Shown piece by piece: positions 1 through 7,426 of a stretch of DNA of 13,521 bases. The stretch is from assembly GCA_014084085.1 (NCBI GenBank), contig NPFB01000084.1:7000-20520 (forward strand). The letters run 5' to 3'. The DNA is from Hondaea fermentalgiana. Taxonomy: Eukaryota > Sar > Bigyra > Thraustochytrida > Thraustochytriidae. Positions within the stretch are counted from its first letter, which is position 1, and every line of letters starts with the position of its first letter. Below the pieces are notes generated by a model. The model did not search any database. It had not been told where the DNA came from and saw only the letters and a program-made list of their open reading frames with translations. The position numbers were made by a program, and so were the translations under genes.

Positions 1-2394
1 GCCCTGGAGGCGGAAGCCGTCGCGCGGCAACGCGCGGCGCCGCTGCGGCTGGCGCTGCTCGTGTGGGCGCTCGTGATCGTCCTCCAGAGCGAGTCCTCCG
101 CGGAGAACCGCCGCGGCAAACTGCGCGGACACGGACACGAAGAGAATGGCCTGAACGAAACAATGGCGCAGAACCAAACGTCCCCCGGCCCGGACGTGGC
201 GGCCGCGAGCAACAAGGACGAAAGCGAGGAGGACCAGGGCCCCTTCGCGGGCTTCCAGAGCGAACTTGCAAGCAGAATCGCCAGTCTAGAGTCCCTGCTA
301 GGTGATCTGCCGGCCCCTCCGACCGCTTTTCCAAAAAATCTATCGGGGACGTTTTATGGACAATGGCAATTCGACGAGGCTGAGAGCCCCTCGCCCTTTG
401 AGACCAGCGACTGGCTGAAAATCTTGCGCGTCCAGTCTGCAATCGAAGTGAATCCAGAGTACAAGCCCGAGCCAGAAAGAGAAACGGAGGCCTTGCCTTT
501 CCGTTCATTGAAAGGCGATGTCGAATTGCGCCTCGATCTACTGAAGACGCAAGTTCCCGGCGTGCAATATGCATCAGGAACCATTGGCCTTGTTGACGGT
601 CAAGTTCGTTCCAATCGGGACGTATACACGCATGTGGCCGGATTCTACCTCGAGCAACGTGGCGCACTCACCCTCTATTTTAACTCGCCTGGGTATAAAA
701 GTCCGCATGTCGGAATTGACTTTGCGCCTTCGTCCGATGCCACGGCACCCAAGGCTATCGAATACTTTGCGAGCCCGCGCCAGGACCTCATCAAGGCTCT
801 TGCCCCCTCTGAAACTGAGCGTGGCACCGAACACAGCAATGCAAAGGGCGCAGACGACCCGGAAGAAAGTGATAGCACAGATGACGCAAGCCTTGCGGAG
901 ACCTCCGTCTCCAACGGGAATGACCCGGCGGTTGTAAACGATGATGCTAACGAGGAAAATGGAACGGGTCACGAGAAAGTGATCGATTTTGACCCATTTA
1001 AATCGAAGCCAGTCAGCTCCGGAAATGACAAGAGCGATAGTCAAGCGGACAAGGTCGTTGGCGCCGATAAAGATCCTAAAGCAATGGAAGCAGACAGTCA
1101 GCTAGCGCTACAAGAGGACCCGGTCGCAAAGATGCTTCATCTTTTGGATGCCGAGGACTCGACAGAGGCCCACCTTCCGGGATCATCATGGGTCAGACTT
1201 TGGGATACCGAACTTGGTCTGAGCAAGTCACAAATTCAGCGCAAGGCTCGGCCCAACTCTCTCTATGGAGAAATGCCGCCGTGCTTCTTGCGCCTCGAGC
1301 TTCAAGTGCAGAGTTCCGCCGCTCCGAACGGAGACCAAGTGCAGACAGCCTCGGCACCCCCATCATCTCGCTTTCGAAAGACCGAGGTGCACGGCATTGC
1401 TTCGAGCTCCTCATGTGAATATGCCCGCTTGGTTGTGAACTTGAACACAATGGGGGAAGACATCGGTCAACTTTTGTCCAAGGCTAGCGACTACTTTTCG
1501 CTTGATCTTCCGTTGACCGTGGTGGCAGCACTCGCAGTCGTGACACAACACGTGCACACGCGTGCGTTGCCTCGCGCAGCAACGGTGTCGCTACTCACTG
1601 TTGGTAGTTTGGCTATTCTTGATGGCTGTTTGGCGCTTGCATACCTCAGCAGCGGACTCCTTGTGGAGAAACTTGGGGCCTCGGCCATTTTCGTGGCCTT
1701 TGCAAAGTCTCTTTTGGTGACGCTGCTCGATATGCGCTACCTGATGCACATTTGGCGCGGTCGACATCCGCAGACGGCGTGGGACACGTGGGCCGAAATG
1801 CAGCGGCTGCAGACGATGCTCCACCGTCGTTTCTACGCATCTCTTTTGGGCGCGGTCGCTCTAGCATTTCTCCTTGCAGACTTTCACCGCTTGCTGTGGT
1901 TTGTGGCTCTCTCGTTCTGGGTGCCGCAGATTTACTGTAATATCAAGACGAATTCGGCCTCGCAGGTAAACGTCTTCTTTGTGTTTGGAGTGTCGCTGCC
2001 GCACCTCTTTGCGCCGCTGTACATATATGCCTGCCCGCGCAACTTCCTCACGCTGCTGTTGACGAGCTCAACGATTGGCCACAGCCCAATTTTTGCCTGC
2101 TTTCTGGCGTTTTGGATGTTTCTACAAATCACGGCATTAATGCTGCAACGATTTGTGTCCCCGCACATTTTCGTCCCTGCGCGCTTTTTGCCACCAAAGT
2201 ATGACTACAATCGCAAGATCCCCGAGCGCCTCCGCGATACACAGTGCGCAATTTGTCTATTAACCGTCACTGGCGTTGACGAGGAGCACATGATCACGCC
2301 TTGCAACCATCTCTTTCACCGGGACTGTCTGCGTGTCTGGATTAACGAGAAGCTCGAGTGTCCCACCTGCCGCGCGGTCCTTCCTCCCATGTAG
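1..2394 (+). CDS. Tul1/FLY-type transmembrane RING-H2 E3 ubiquitin ligase, 5' partial
   Basis: The frame is open from base 1 to a TAG at 2392-2394, giving 797 visible residues. Residues 15-28 form a hydrophobic stretch that looks like a signal peptide or anchor, so the true start lies upstream; the in-frame ATG at 163 would lose it. A luminal-type region follows with FYGQW near residue 118, the start of the conserved Tul1/FLY domain. An acidic, low-complexity linker lies around residues 269-375. From about residue 504 there are several membrane segments with family landmarks (SLLTVG..AILD, MRYL..IW, SFWVPQI, CP.NFL, FVP..LPPKY). The C-terminus is a C3H2C3 RING (residues 749-790: CAIC, PCNHLFHRDC, CPTC). 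By family knowledge (yeast Tul1/Dsc complex, plant FLY1) it ubiquitinates membrane proteins in the Golgi/endosome. The family assignment is firm, the substrate unknown. No intron is needed. Confidence 0.93.
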   Translation, partial: ALEAEAVARQRAAPLRLALLVWALVIVLQSESSAENRRGKLRGHGHEENGLNETMAQNQTSPGPDVAAASNKDESEEDQGPFAGFQSELASRIASLESLLGDLPAPPTAFPKNLSGTFYGQWQFDEAESPSPFETSDWLKILRVQSAIEVNPEYKPEPERETEALPFRSLKGDVELRLDLLKTQVPGVQYASGTIGLVDGQVRSNRDVYTHVAGFYLEQRGALTLYFNSPGYKSPHVGIDFAPSSDATAPKAIEYFASPRQDLIKALAPSETERGTEHSNAKGADDPEESDSTDDASLAETSVSNGNDPAVVNDDANEENGTGHEKVIDFDPFKSKPVSSGNDKSDSQADKVVGADKDPKAMEADSQLALQEDPVAKMLHLLDAEDSTEAHLPGSSWVRLWDTELGLSKSQIQRKARPNSLYGEMPPCFLRLELQVQSSAAPNGDQVQTASAPPSSRFRKTEVHGIASSSSCEYARLVVNLNTMGEDIGQLLSKASDYFSLDLPLTVVAALAVVTQHVHTRALPRAATVSLLTVGSLAILDGCLALAYLSSGLLVEKLGASAIFVAFAKSLLVTLLDMRYLMHIWRGRHPQTAWDTWAEMQRLQTMLHRRFYASLLGAVALAFLLADFHRLLWFVALSFWVPQIYCNIKTNSASQVNVFFVFGVSLPHLFAPLYIYACPRNFLTLLLTSSTIGHSPIFACFLAFWMFLQITALMLQRFVSPHIFVPARFLPPKYDYNRKIPERLRDTQCAICLLTVTGVDEEHMITPCNHLFHRDCLRVWINEKLECPTCRAVLPPM

Positions 2395-2573
2395 GCTATC
2401 GTAACTACTTTCTTGGTAAATACCATTTTTTCCCTTTTGGTAGCAACGCAAAGCGAACCTTTCAGGATAGTAACAAGTCACGAGCGATTGTATTATGAAC
2501 GTCTGTCTTGAGCTGCGCTCCCGATGCGAGTGCCCTAAGCGAGGACGTCCAATTGAAGGCTGTGGCGGCGCTC

Positions 2574-3188
2574 ATGGCTGTGCATGCGGTCGGCGTAGCG
2601 CTCCGCGCCGTGCGGCTGCGAAACTTTGTCACGGATGCCACCAGCGCCATCGCATCATCGGCCACGATGGACGCCTCGAGTCGGGGCATTTTCAAGGACT
2701 ACGACGACTTTGACCGCGTCTTCGATCGCTCGCAACTTAGAGGGCGCCGCAAGGATCTGACTCACCGCAAGGCTGCTTTTCTTCTCTACCTCTTTCTCTG
2801 TATTCTGTTTCCGTGCACTGTCCCCAAAGCACCATCGCTCAGCCCGTGGCTAACAACAGTCTCCATGGAGGGCCGATGCGCGGGGCGCTTCTTGGACAAT
2901 TTTAACTCTCTGCGCCGGCTGCACTCTCACATCCGGGCATTCTTGCCGCCGCCTTCGTTGTGCTATTGCGCGATCCCGATCGATCAACTCGTTGTATACT
3001 CGTCAGAACCTTCGTGGCCGATGCCGCCACGCAGAGAACTGAGACAGAAAGAGAAACCGGCGGGCCCGCCAAGACGGCGTCGCTTGGCGCAGATTGCGGC
3101 GGCTTACTTACGCCAGGCCGCCTCTAGTCTGCTTGACCTCAAGAAGGCAGGTAGGTATCAGCGGCCGGTGCGAAAAGGGGTGAGTTGA
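2574..3188 (+). CDS. Hypothetical open reading frame, doubtful
   Basis: I do not recognise this frame. It is open from a non-ATG codon at 2508; 2574 is the first in-frame ATG, in a mediocre context (C at -3, G at +4). The first 65 codons have strongly GC-rich third positions, as in the real genes here, and read as protein (GIFKDYDDFDRVFDRSQLRG). About 2776-2830 is a pyrimidine-rich run that translates as a possible membrane segment (AAFLLYLFLCILF) but could equally be the 3' part of an intron. The last 50 codons give a basic helix (LAQIAAAYLRQAASSLLDLKKA) followed by a good donor, CAG|GTAGGT, at 3151. It may therefore be parts of a spliced gene. It overlaps the minus-strand candidate at 2984-3404, and both are unlikely to be real over the overlap. 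Confidence 0.25.
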   Translation: MAVHAVGVALRAVRLRNFVTDATSAIASSATMDASSRGIFKDYDDFDRVFDRSQLRGRRKDLTHRKAAFLLYLFLCILFPCTVPKAPSLSPWLTTVSMEGRCAGRFLDNFNSLRRLHSHIRAFLPPPSLCYCAIPIDQLVVYSSEPSWPMPPRRELRQKEKPAGPPRRRRLAQIAAAYLRQAASSLLDLKKAGRYQRPVRKGVS

Positions 3189-3404
3189 TGAAGAATTGAG
3201 TCTCGTTCGCGCACACACGTCGTTCTTCCGCGTCCAACTCTTCGTTTGCTTGGGACCGTTCTGCAACTTGGGACGGGACGTGGTCTCCGCGAGGAGGGGG
3301 AGGGCGCTGCGCGCTGTGCACGCAGAAGGGAGACGGGCAACGTGGTGATGCTGGGGCGCGGCCCCCGCCATGGACGACGCAAAAAAGGACAAGAGACTGA
3401 ACAT
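2984..3404 (-). CDS. Candidate two-exon gene, 115 residues, unknown
   Basis: This is a candidate only. An ATG at 3402-3404 (G at -3) opens a frame to 3112, where a very good donor (GTAAGTAAG, 3111-3103) occurs. A strong acceptor, TTTCTCTTTCTGTCTCAG, ends at 3039. Removing these 73 nt keeps the frame and leads to TGA at 2984-2986, giving 115 residues. Without splicing the frame stops at once at the TAA inside the donor. Third positions are about 70% G/C by my count. The N-terminus (MFSLLSFFASSMAG) is mildly hydrophobic, like a signal or transit peptide; nothing else is recognisable. It would be divergent from the gene starting at 3598, with 193 nt between the two starts. The intron is shorter than the others here, and the region also has an open plus-strand frame, so doubt remains. 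Confidence 0.33.
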
Positions 3405-3597
3405 GCCTCGCCGCTCTGGCTGGGAAGAGCAAGCCGAAAGCTTCGAGGGGGGGACGACGCGATTCTCCCAAGTTTCGATCGATCGATCGATCGATCGATC
3501 GATAGAGACGCTTTATGTGCCCGCCGCTACCGGTCAACAAACCTTCGCGAGAAAAGCAGCAGGAGATGCTTTCTGAACGACAATAACGTCGGCGACG
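3189..3597. other. Interval upstream of the 3598 gene, no firm gene
   Basis: This stretch holds part of the minus-strand candidate (to 3404), then a probable promoter/5' UTR region with a CGAT microsatellite. Short open frames on both strands have no recognisable protein features. An in-frame TGA at 3574-3576 separates this region from the ATG at 3598. Confidence 0.4.
3476..3503. repeat. CGAT tetranucleotide microsatellite, 7 copies
   Basis: Seven perfect CGAT units. The unit is self-complementary, so the tract is a palindrome. It lies about 95 nt upstream of the ATG at 3598 and 72 nt upstream of the minus-strand candidate ATG at 3404, in the likely promoter or 5' UTR. Length polymorphism is expected. 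Confidence 0.95.
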
Positions 3598-4880
3598 ATG
3601 GCAAAACGCAAAAGCGGGAATTGCGGCGAGCTAGCGAGTGAGTTGGCGCGGCCCTGCAAAAGTTCAGTTCAGAGACCGACGTGACGGCGTGGACTGGTCG
3701 TCGCTGCTGGCCGCCTCGGCTGAAAGAGTGCGGAGGGGAGGGGAGGCGCGGGAACGCTACCAGCAAAGCAAGAATTCCAGGAGCATATTGTCCCAACGAG
3801 GAAGAGACGAAGAGGAAGATGATGCACATTCGAGCAACGACAGAGGACGAGGTCATTGTCCATGTTGATTGGTCAAAATTGGTGCAAGAGAAGACCAACT
3901 TCGCATGCCGTAAAGAGCTTCGACTCTGCTCGCGAGTGGAAAAGCTTGTCGGCCCCAGTGTCATGGAAGCGTGGGATAAAGTCTTGGAACGCCTGTACGA
4001 TCTCGCAGAGGACATCGCCCATGGAGCAAAAGTAGAAGATGAAGAGACAAACGTTGCGCACGAGCTTTGCCGGGAATTTCGAGAATGCGGCTTTGCAGCG
4101 ACGTGGCGCGCAAACAGAGTCCTCAAAATATCATGGTACCGCGATGGCGTACCTACACGGAGCGATGAGATCATTGGCACAATTTCGAGCTCCCTCATCA
4201 AACATCGAAAGTTTAGTCGAGCACGCCTTTCGACGTCTCACAGCGGAGTTAGTTGCACCTTTGAGTGCAAGGCAGGCAGCGTCTACACACCTCAGCATCT
4301 GAAATGGGACAACGCTGGCGAAGTTCTCGCGCAATACATGAGTATGCAAAAGTGGAATTCGGTGCTGGCCAATCTTGTGGCCCTTGCCGATGGCATTCGC
4401 CAAAAGAAAACACTGGTCAAGAGCACGCTAGCAATGCTTACGCAACGGCGACTTCGCTACCTCTTGCCCGAAGCGCGCATCCATGTGCAGCGTTATTCCT
4501 CACAACATTATTGCGTGGTAGTCATCTTTCGGAAACGAATCTTACCCTTGGCACAAGCAAGCGCCTCTGCAAGATCAAGAGGTCGAGCCACAGTGGCGCG
4601 TGCAGAAGCACCGTGCGCACAGGTCGTGAGGGGCATTCGAAGCGCAACCGTCCCACAGGCTCTTGTGGTGGCCACTGTGATTTGAGCAAAGCTTCTGACA
4701 TGTTATGATAGTACGTGGTTTGTATGATAATTTTTTCGCCTGTTTGCAGCTGGCGAGAATGTTGAAAGGTTGGATTTGACTGTCTTGCTGTCAAAACACC
4801 GCGATGGCATGGCTTTGACCTCATTATGCTCACGGCATTGGCTCTTCGAGCTTTCGGCTTTTCGGTCTTGTGAAATTTGA
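3598..4880 (+). CDS. Unrecognised protein with internal duplication, probably three exons
   Basis: The certain core is the open frame from ATG 3819 to about 4540; read on without splicing it stops at 4685 (288 residues). Better ends are likely. At the 5' end, ATG 3598 (A at -3, G at +4, in-frame TGA at 3574) encodes MAKRKSGNCGELA, and GTGAGT at 3638 joins CAG at 3778-3780 in frame (143-nt intron), giving RAYCPNEEETKRKMMHIR. At the 3' end, donor GTGAGG (4626) and acceptor TTTTTTCGCCTGTTTGCAG (ends 4749) bound a 124-nt intron before an exon ending at TGA 4878-4880, 26 nt from the convergent Rab21 stop. That exon is in phase only with a different frame (TNLTLGTSKRLCKIKRS...), entered near 4530-4545, so an indel, frameshift or unseen intron is implied. 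The core carries two related units, WDKVLERLYDLAEDI and WNSVLANLVALADGI, each followed by a beta-rich stretch. I recognise no family and propose no function. Confidence 0.6.
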
Positions 4881-4906
4881 GAATGAAAATGTTGTGTCAC
4901 AGTCAA

Positions 4907-5632
4907 TCAGCAGCATGAAGAAGCTGCCGATGGTGTTGGATCTGAACCGTTATTATCTTCGTCGTCATCTGCAACGAGAACAATTTTACCGCGTCCAGCT
5001 GCCGCAGCATCAGGTCGACTCGGAGCAGAGCCTGGTGCAAGAGAGCCTTCGACGTGGCTCTCGTCGACGGGCGATGTCGATTGTGCCAACATTTTTCGGG
5101 TCAATTCTACAAAACACTCTTCGAGACCCTTGTTGAGCTTGGCAGAGACTTGAAAGTGCTCGGCGCATACGGCGGCGGCGTACTGTGCAGCCTCTTGCTC
5201 GTCAACACTGCGATTGCGCGCGAGATCGAGCTTGTTTCCCGCAATAGCGATGGCAATGCCGTCGCCCACCACTTTGCGCAGTTCGCGAACCCACGTCTTG
5301 ACCTTGGCAAAGGACTCAATGTCGGTAATGTCATACACGAGCAAGGCAGCGTCGGCATCACGGTAGTAAATAGGTCCCAGCGCGTGAAAGCGTTCCTGGC
5401 CCGCGGTGTCCCAAATGGAGAGCTGCACGGGCTTGCCATCGATTGTCACGCGTCGATCCATGTACGAGGCATTCAGTGTTGGTGGTTGCCGCCCGTCGAA
5501 TTCATTTCTGCAGAAGCGAAGTAGAATCGAAGTTTTACCCACCCGGCCTTCGCCCAGCAGCACGAACTTGTACTTGCGCCGCCGCGAGCTTCCCCCGCGC
5601 GCGAGCCCCGGCCGCGCGTTTTCCAGACTCAT
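4907..5632 (-). CDS. RAB21: Rab21-type small GTPase
   Basis: A 241-residue intronless Rab. The G motifs are complete: P-loop GEGRVGKTS (27-35), switch I threonine T52, WDTAGQE (74-80) with the catalytic glutamine, NKLD (133-136) and SAK (163-165). WDTAGQERFHALGPIYYRDA and the PTLNASY switch region are diagnostic of Rab21 rather than Rab5 or Rab22. The C-terminus is SSCC, a double-cysteine geranylgeranylation site, after an unusually acidic tail (ADDDEDNNGSD). The start at 5632 is the first ATG of the frame and has A at -3; the frame runs on upstream without another ATG. By family knowledge Rab21 sits on early endosomes and regulates integrin and other cargo sorting, including through the WASH and retromer complexes. 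It is convergent with the 3598-4880 gene. Confidence 0.93.
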   Translation of the reverse strand: MSLENARPGLARGGSSRRRKYKFVLLGEGRVGKTSILLRFCRNEFDGRQPPTLNASYMDRRVTIDGKPVQLSIWDTAGQERFHALGPIYYRDADAALLVYDITDIESFAKVKTWVRELRKVVGDGIAIAIAGNKLDLARNRSVDEQEAAQYAAAVCAEHFQVSAKLNKGLEECFVELTRKMLAQSTSPVDESHVEGSLAPGSAPSRPDAAAAGRGKIVLVADDDEDNNGSDPTPSAASSCC

Positions 5633-5907
5633 GTTTGCGCCGGTTGGGCGCCGATTTGCGATATCGTTGGCTGCCTTCCCACGCCCTGCGGGTCGGCGCG
5701 TTGGCGCAAGGGAGCGCACGCCTCCTCGTCTCGCGCTGTTGCTTGTTGCTCTGCTCTTCTCTGCTCCGCGCCGCTTGGCGCCCTCCTTCCCCAAGGGGGC
5801 GCGACCGGTACGCGCTTATACGATACGAGTTCTGCCACACCCTCACATCGTCATCACGCACGCGCAACGCGTGCCTAAAACCTGACAATACAAGCCGTTG
5901 TCATTAG
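5633..5907. other. Rab21 5' region, GC-rich, no firm gene
   Basis: This is the presumed 5' UTR and promoter of Rab21 (minus strand). A plus-strand frame from ATG 5631 (start codons overlapping in CATG) contains a hydrophobic run (LALLLVALLF) and ends at a possible donor, GTACGC, at 5808. This could join the open frame at 5908 in phase, but the evidence is thin. Confidence 0.3.
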
Positions 5908-6138
5908 CAAGGCAATCGATGCAAGAATCAACAGCTGCAAAGGCAACAGCTTTTACAGCCGCAAATGCAACAGCTGCAAGAGCAAGAGCGCCAAGTAGGG
6001 ATTGGTTCCGATGGCATCAATGAACACACCGCATTTACCAGGTCCTATCAAATATTGATGTCGCCAGCCGACTCGACATACAAGATTACATGTAGTCTGG
6101 CTGGCAAGATCAAGCTGTGCGAACCCAATTCTTTCTAG
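5908..6138 (+). CDS. Candidate Gln-rich 3'-terminal exon
   Basis: The frame is open for 76 codons from 5908 to TAG 6136-6138. It has no usable ATG near its start and is preceded directly by an in-frame TAG that also serves as a good 3' splice site (TTGTCATTAG|CAAGG). It encodes a Gln-rich helix (NQQLQRQQLLQPQMQQLQEQ) and then an ordinary-looking sequence (SYQILMSPADSTYKITCSLA) ending ...CEPNSF. It ends 20 nt from the convergent stop of the acetyltransferase at 6159, the same tight tail-to-tail spacing seen at 4880/4907. The upstream exon is not settled: one in-frame option is 5631-5807 with a 100-nt intron. It could also be a gene relic. No family is recognised. Confidence 0.35.
   Translation, partial: QGNRCKNQQLQRQQLLQPQMQQLQEQERQVGIGSDGINEHTAFTRSYQILMSPADSTYKITCSLAGKIKLCEPNSF
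5929..5979. repeat. Two copies of CAACAGCTGCAA within a CAR-rich tract
   Basis: A perfect 12-bp word is present at 5929-5940 and 5968-5979 (period 39), with degenerate CAACAG/CAGCCGCAA copies between. On the plus strand it encodes the Gln-rich part of the candidate exon. Confidence 0.8.
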
Positions 6139-6158
6139 TAAAATATACTTTTGTTCTG

Positions 6159-7187
6159 TCAAGCGGGACTTGCCGGAGCGAGAGTGCTATAATGAATGAG
6201 CTCGCGTTTTGGACCCATAAGCTCGTCAACGTCAGCCTCGAGGTTGGTCGGCGCAGGTGTTGCATGAATGTTGATAGCCTCGCACTCCTGCTGCACACCG
6301 AGGCGGGCCCAGTGCGCAGCATGCGCCCACATTTCGTCGCGGACTGGCTCAAAGAGTGTACCAAAGTAAAGGGTAAAGACCAATAGACGCCCAAGCGGTT
6401 TAGCGCTTTCGATAACCTTGCCAACACTCACCATGGCAGGAGACACCATTGCGACATATTCTTGCTCCTCGAACAAAGGAGGAACCGCGACCGGATCGTA
6501 AAGGTGGTAATGCTGAAAGAGAAAGGTCCGCTCAGATCGAATGTCACGCAGTGCCTGAAGAACCGCCTCGGGATGACGCTCCTCTGAAAGCTCAGTTCCA
6601 ACTGCACCAAAGATCTCCTCCATGCGAAGAAGGTATCCTGCAACGTCGAGGCCCGGGAATCCGCTCATGTACGGCTCGGAGTCGAAGCGCGGAGGAGAAA
6701 TCATCGAGTAGCGGAAGCGAGCAATCTCCGAAAAGCCGCATCGTAGAGCAAGCCGGATCGAGGGGATGTTGGAGGTAAAGGTTTGGTAACGAAGCTCCTT
6801 GGCATCAACATTCTTGACAATGTGTTCGAGTAGCGCTGCTCCAAAACCGCGTTTCTGATAGCGGGGATCCGCTCGCACGCCTTCTACATAGCCACCATAA
6901 GAAGTTTTGCGTACATTGGCAAACGCAACGAGCGGTCCTCCAGGGTACTCCTCGACCCCGTAAAAGGTGCCCTTCGAGACCCAGGTGTCGAATTCTCCGT
7001 GGACATAATCGTTTTCGCCAAAGAGCTCGCGTACGATATCTGCAACTTTGGTCTTGTCTGCGATTGCGACCTTCCGCACACATGGAGCACCTCTTGCGGC
7101 AGGTTCACTCCCGTTTTTGGGCTGCGCCTCTGCCGGTGCCTCTACCTGCGCCTCTACCTGCGCCTCTGCCCGCGCATCTGTCTCCAT
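6159..7187 (-). CDS. GNAT N-acetyltransferase, NAT16/histidine acetyltransferase type (copy 1)
   Basis: 342 residues in a single exon. The N-terminal AEAQVEAQVEAPAEAQ tail (residues 7-22) comes from a minisatellite. The GNAT fold spans about residues 37-160: the acetyl-CoA loop is QKRGFG (111-116), preceded by the family strand VEGVRADPRY. The ELFGENDYVHGEFDTWV segment and a long C-terminal half (about 165-335) resemble vertebrate NAT16/HISAT, which acetylates histidine. The true substrate here is unknown. The start at 7187 has G at -3 and G at +4. It lies 239 nt downstream of the paralogous gene at 7427-8398 on the same strand, a tandem duplicate. Family confidence is high, substrate confidence low. 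Confidence 0.88.
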   Translation of the reverse strand: METDARAEAQVEAQVEAPAEAQPKNGSEPAARGAPCVRKVAIADKTKVADIVRELFGENDYVHGEFDTWVSKGTFYGVEEYPGGPLVAFANVRKTSYGGYVEGVRADPRYQKRGFGAALLEHIVKNVDAKELRYQTFTSNIPSIRLALRCGFSEIARFRYSMISPPRFDSEPYMSGFPGLDVAGYLLRMEEIFGAVGTELSEERHPEAVLQALRDIRSERTFLFQHYHLYDPVAVPPLFEEQEYVAMVSPAMVSVGKVIESAKPLGRLLVFTLYFGTLFEPVRDEMWAHAAHWARLGVQQECEAINIHATPAPTNLEADVDELMGPKRELIHYSTLAPASPA

Positions 7188-7242
7188 CTCGCCCTGCGTC
7201 TCTGCCCTGCGTCTCTGCCCGCGTCTCTGCCCGCGTCTCTGT
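7126..7242. repeat. 12-bp minisatellite spanning the start codon of the acetyltransferase
   Basis: About nine and a half imperfect units, consensus GYCTCTGCCYGC on the plus strand, run from codon 21 of the gene back into its 5' UTR. Units inside the CDS keep the frame and encode repeated AEAQ/VEAQ. One unit is 13 bp long (7198-7210), upstream of the ATG. Confidence 0.9.
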
Positions 7243-7426
7243 CATATTGGTTCTGCGTTGTGAAGGTGATCGCGGATGAGAGCAAAGGAGCATGCGAGCA
7301 AGAAGCAGTGGCAGGCCTAGCTAGACCTAGGACAAGTAGCACATTGACGAATGGTAAAGTTGGTGCACGTTGAGTTCATTCATTACAAACCAAAAAGGCC
7401 TTGGTGATGGTGGAAAGAAAAGTTAT
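7188..7426. other. Spacer between the two tandem acetyltransferases
   Basis: It holds the 5' half of the minisatellite (to 7242), then the presumed promoter of the downstream gene and the 3' UTR of the upstream one. I see no gene in it. Confidence 0.5.

Noticed and set aside
2414..2425. TGGTA-AA-TACCA inverted repeat after the ligase stop as a terminator
   Set aside because: A 5-bp stem with a 2-nt loop is not a credible hairpin, and intrinsic terminators do not apply to a protein-coding eukaryotic gene.
5633..5794. Basic N-terminal extension of Rab21
   Set aside because: No in-frame ATG before 5632; the extended start codon is TTG and the extra sequence is Arg-rich filler.
5815..5820. TATAAG on the minus strand as a Rab21 TATA box
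   Set aside because: It lies about 185 nt from the ATG with no other promoter element; too common a word to support.
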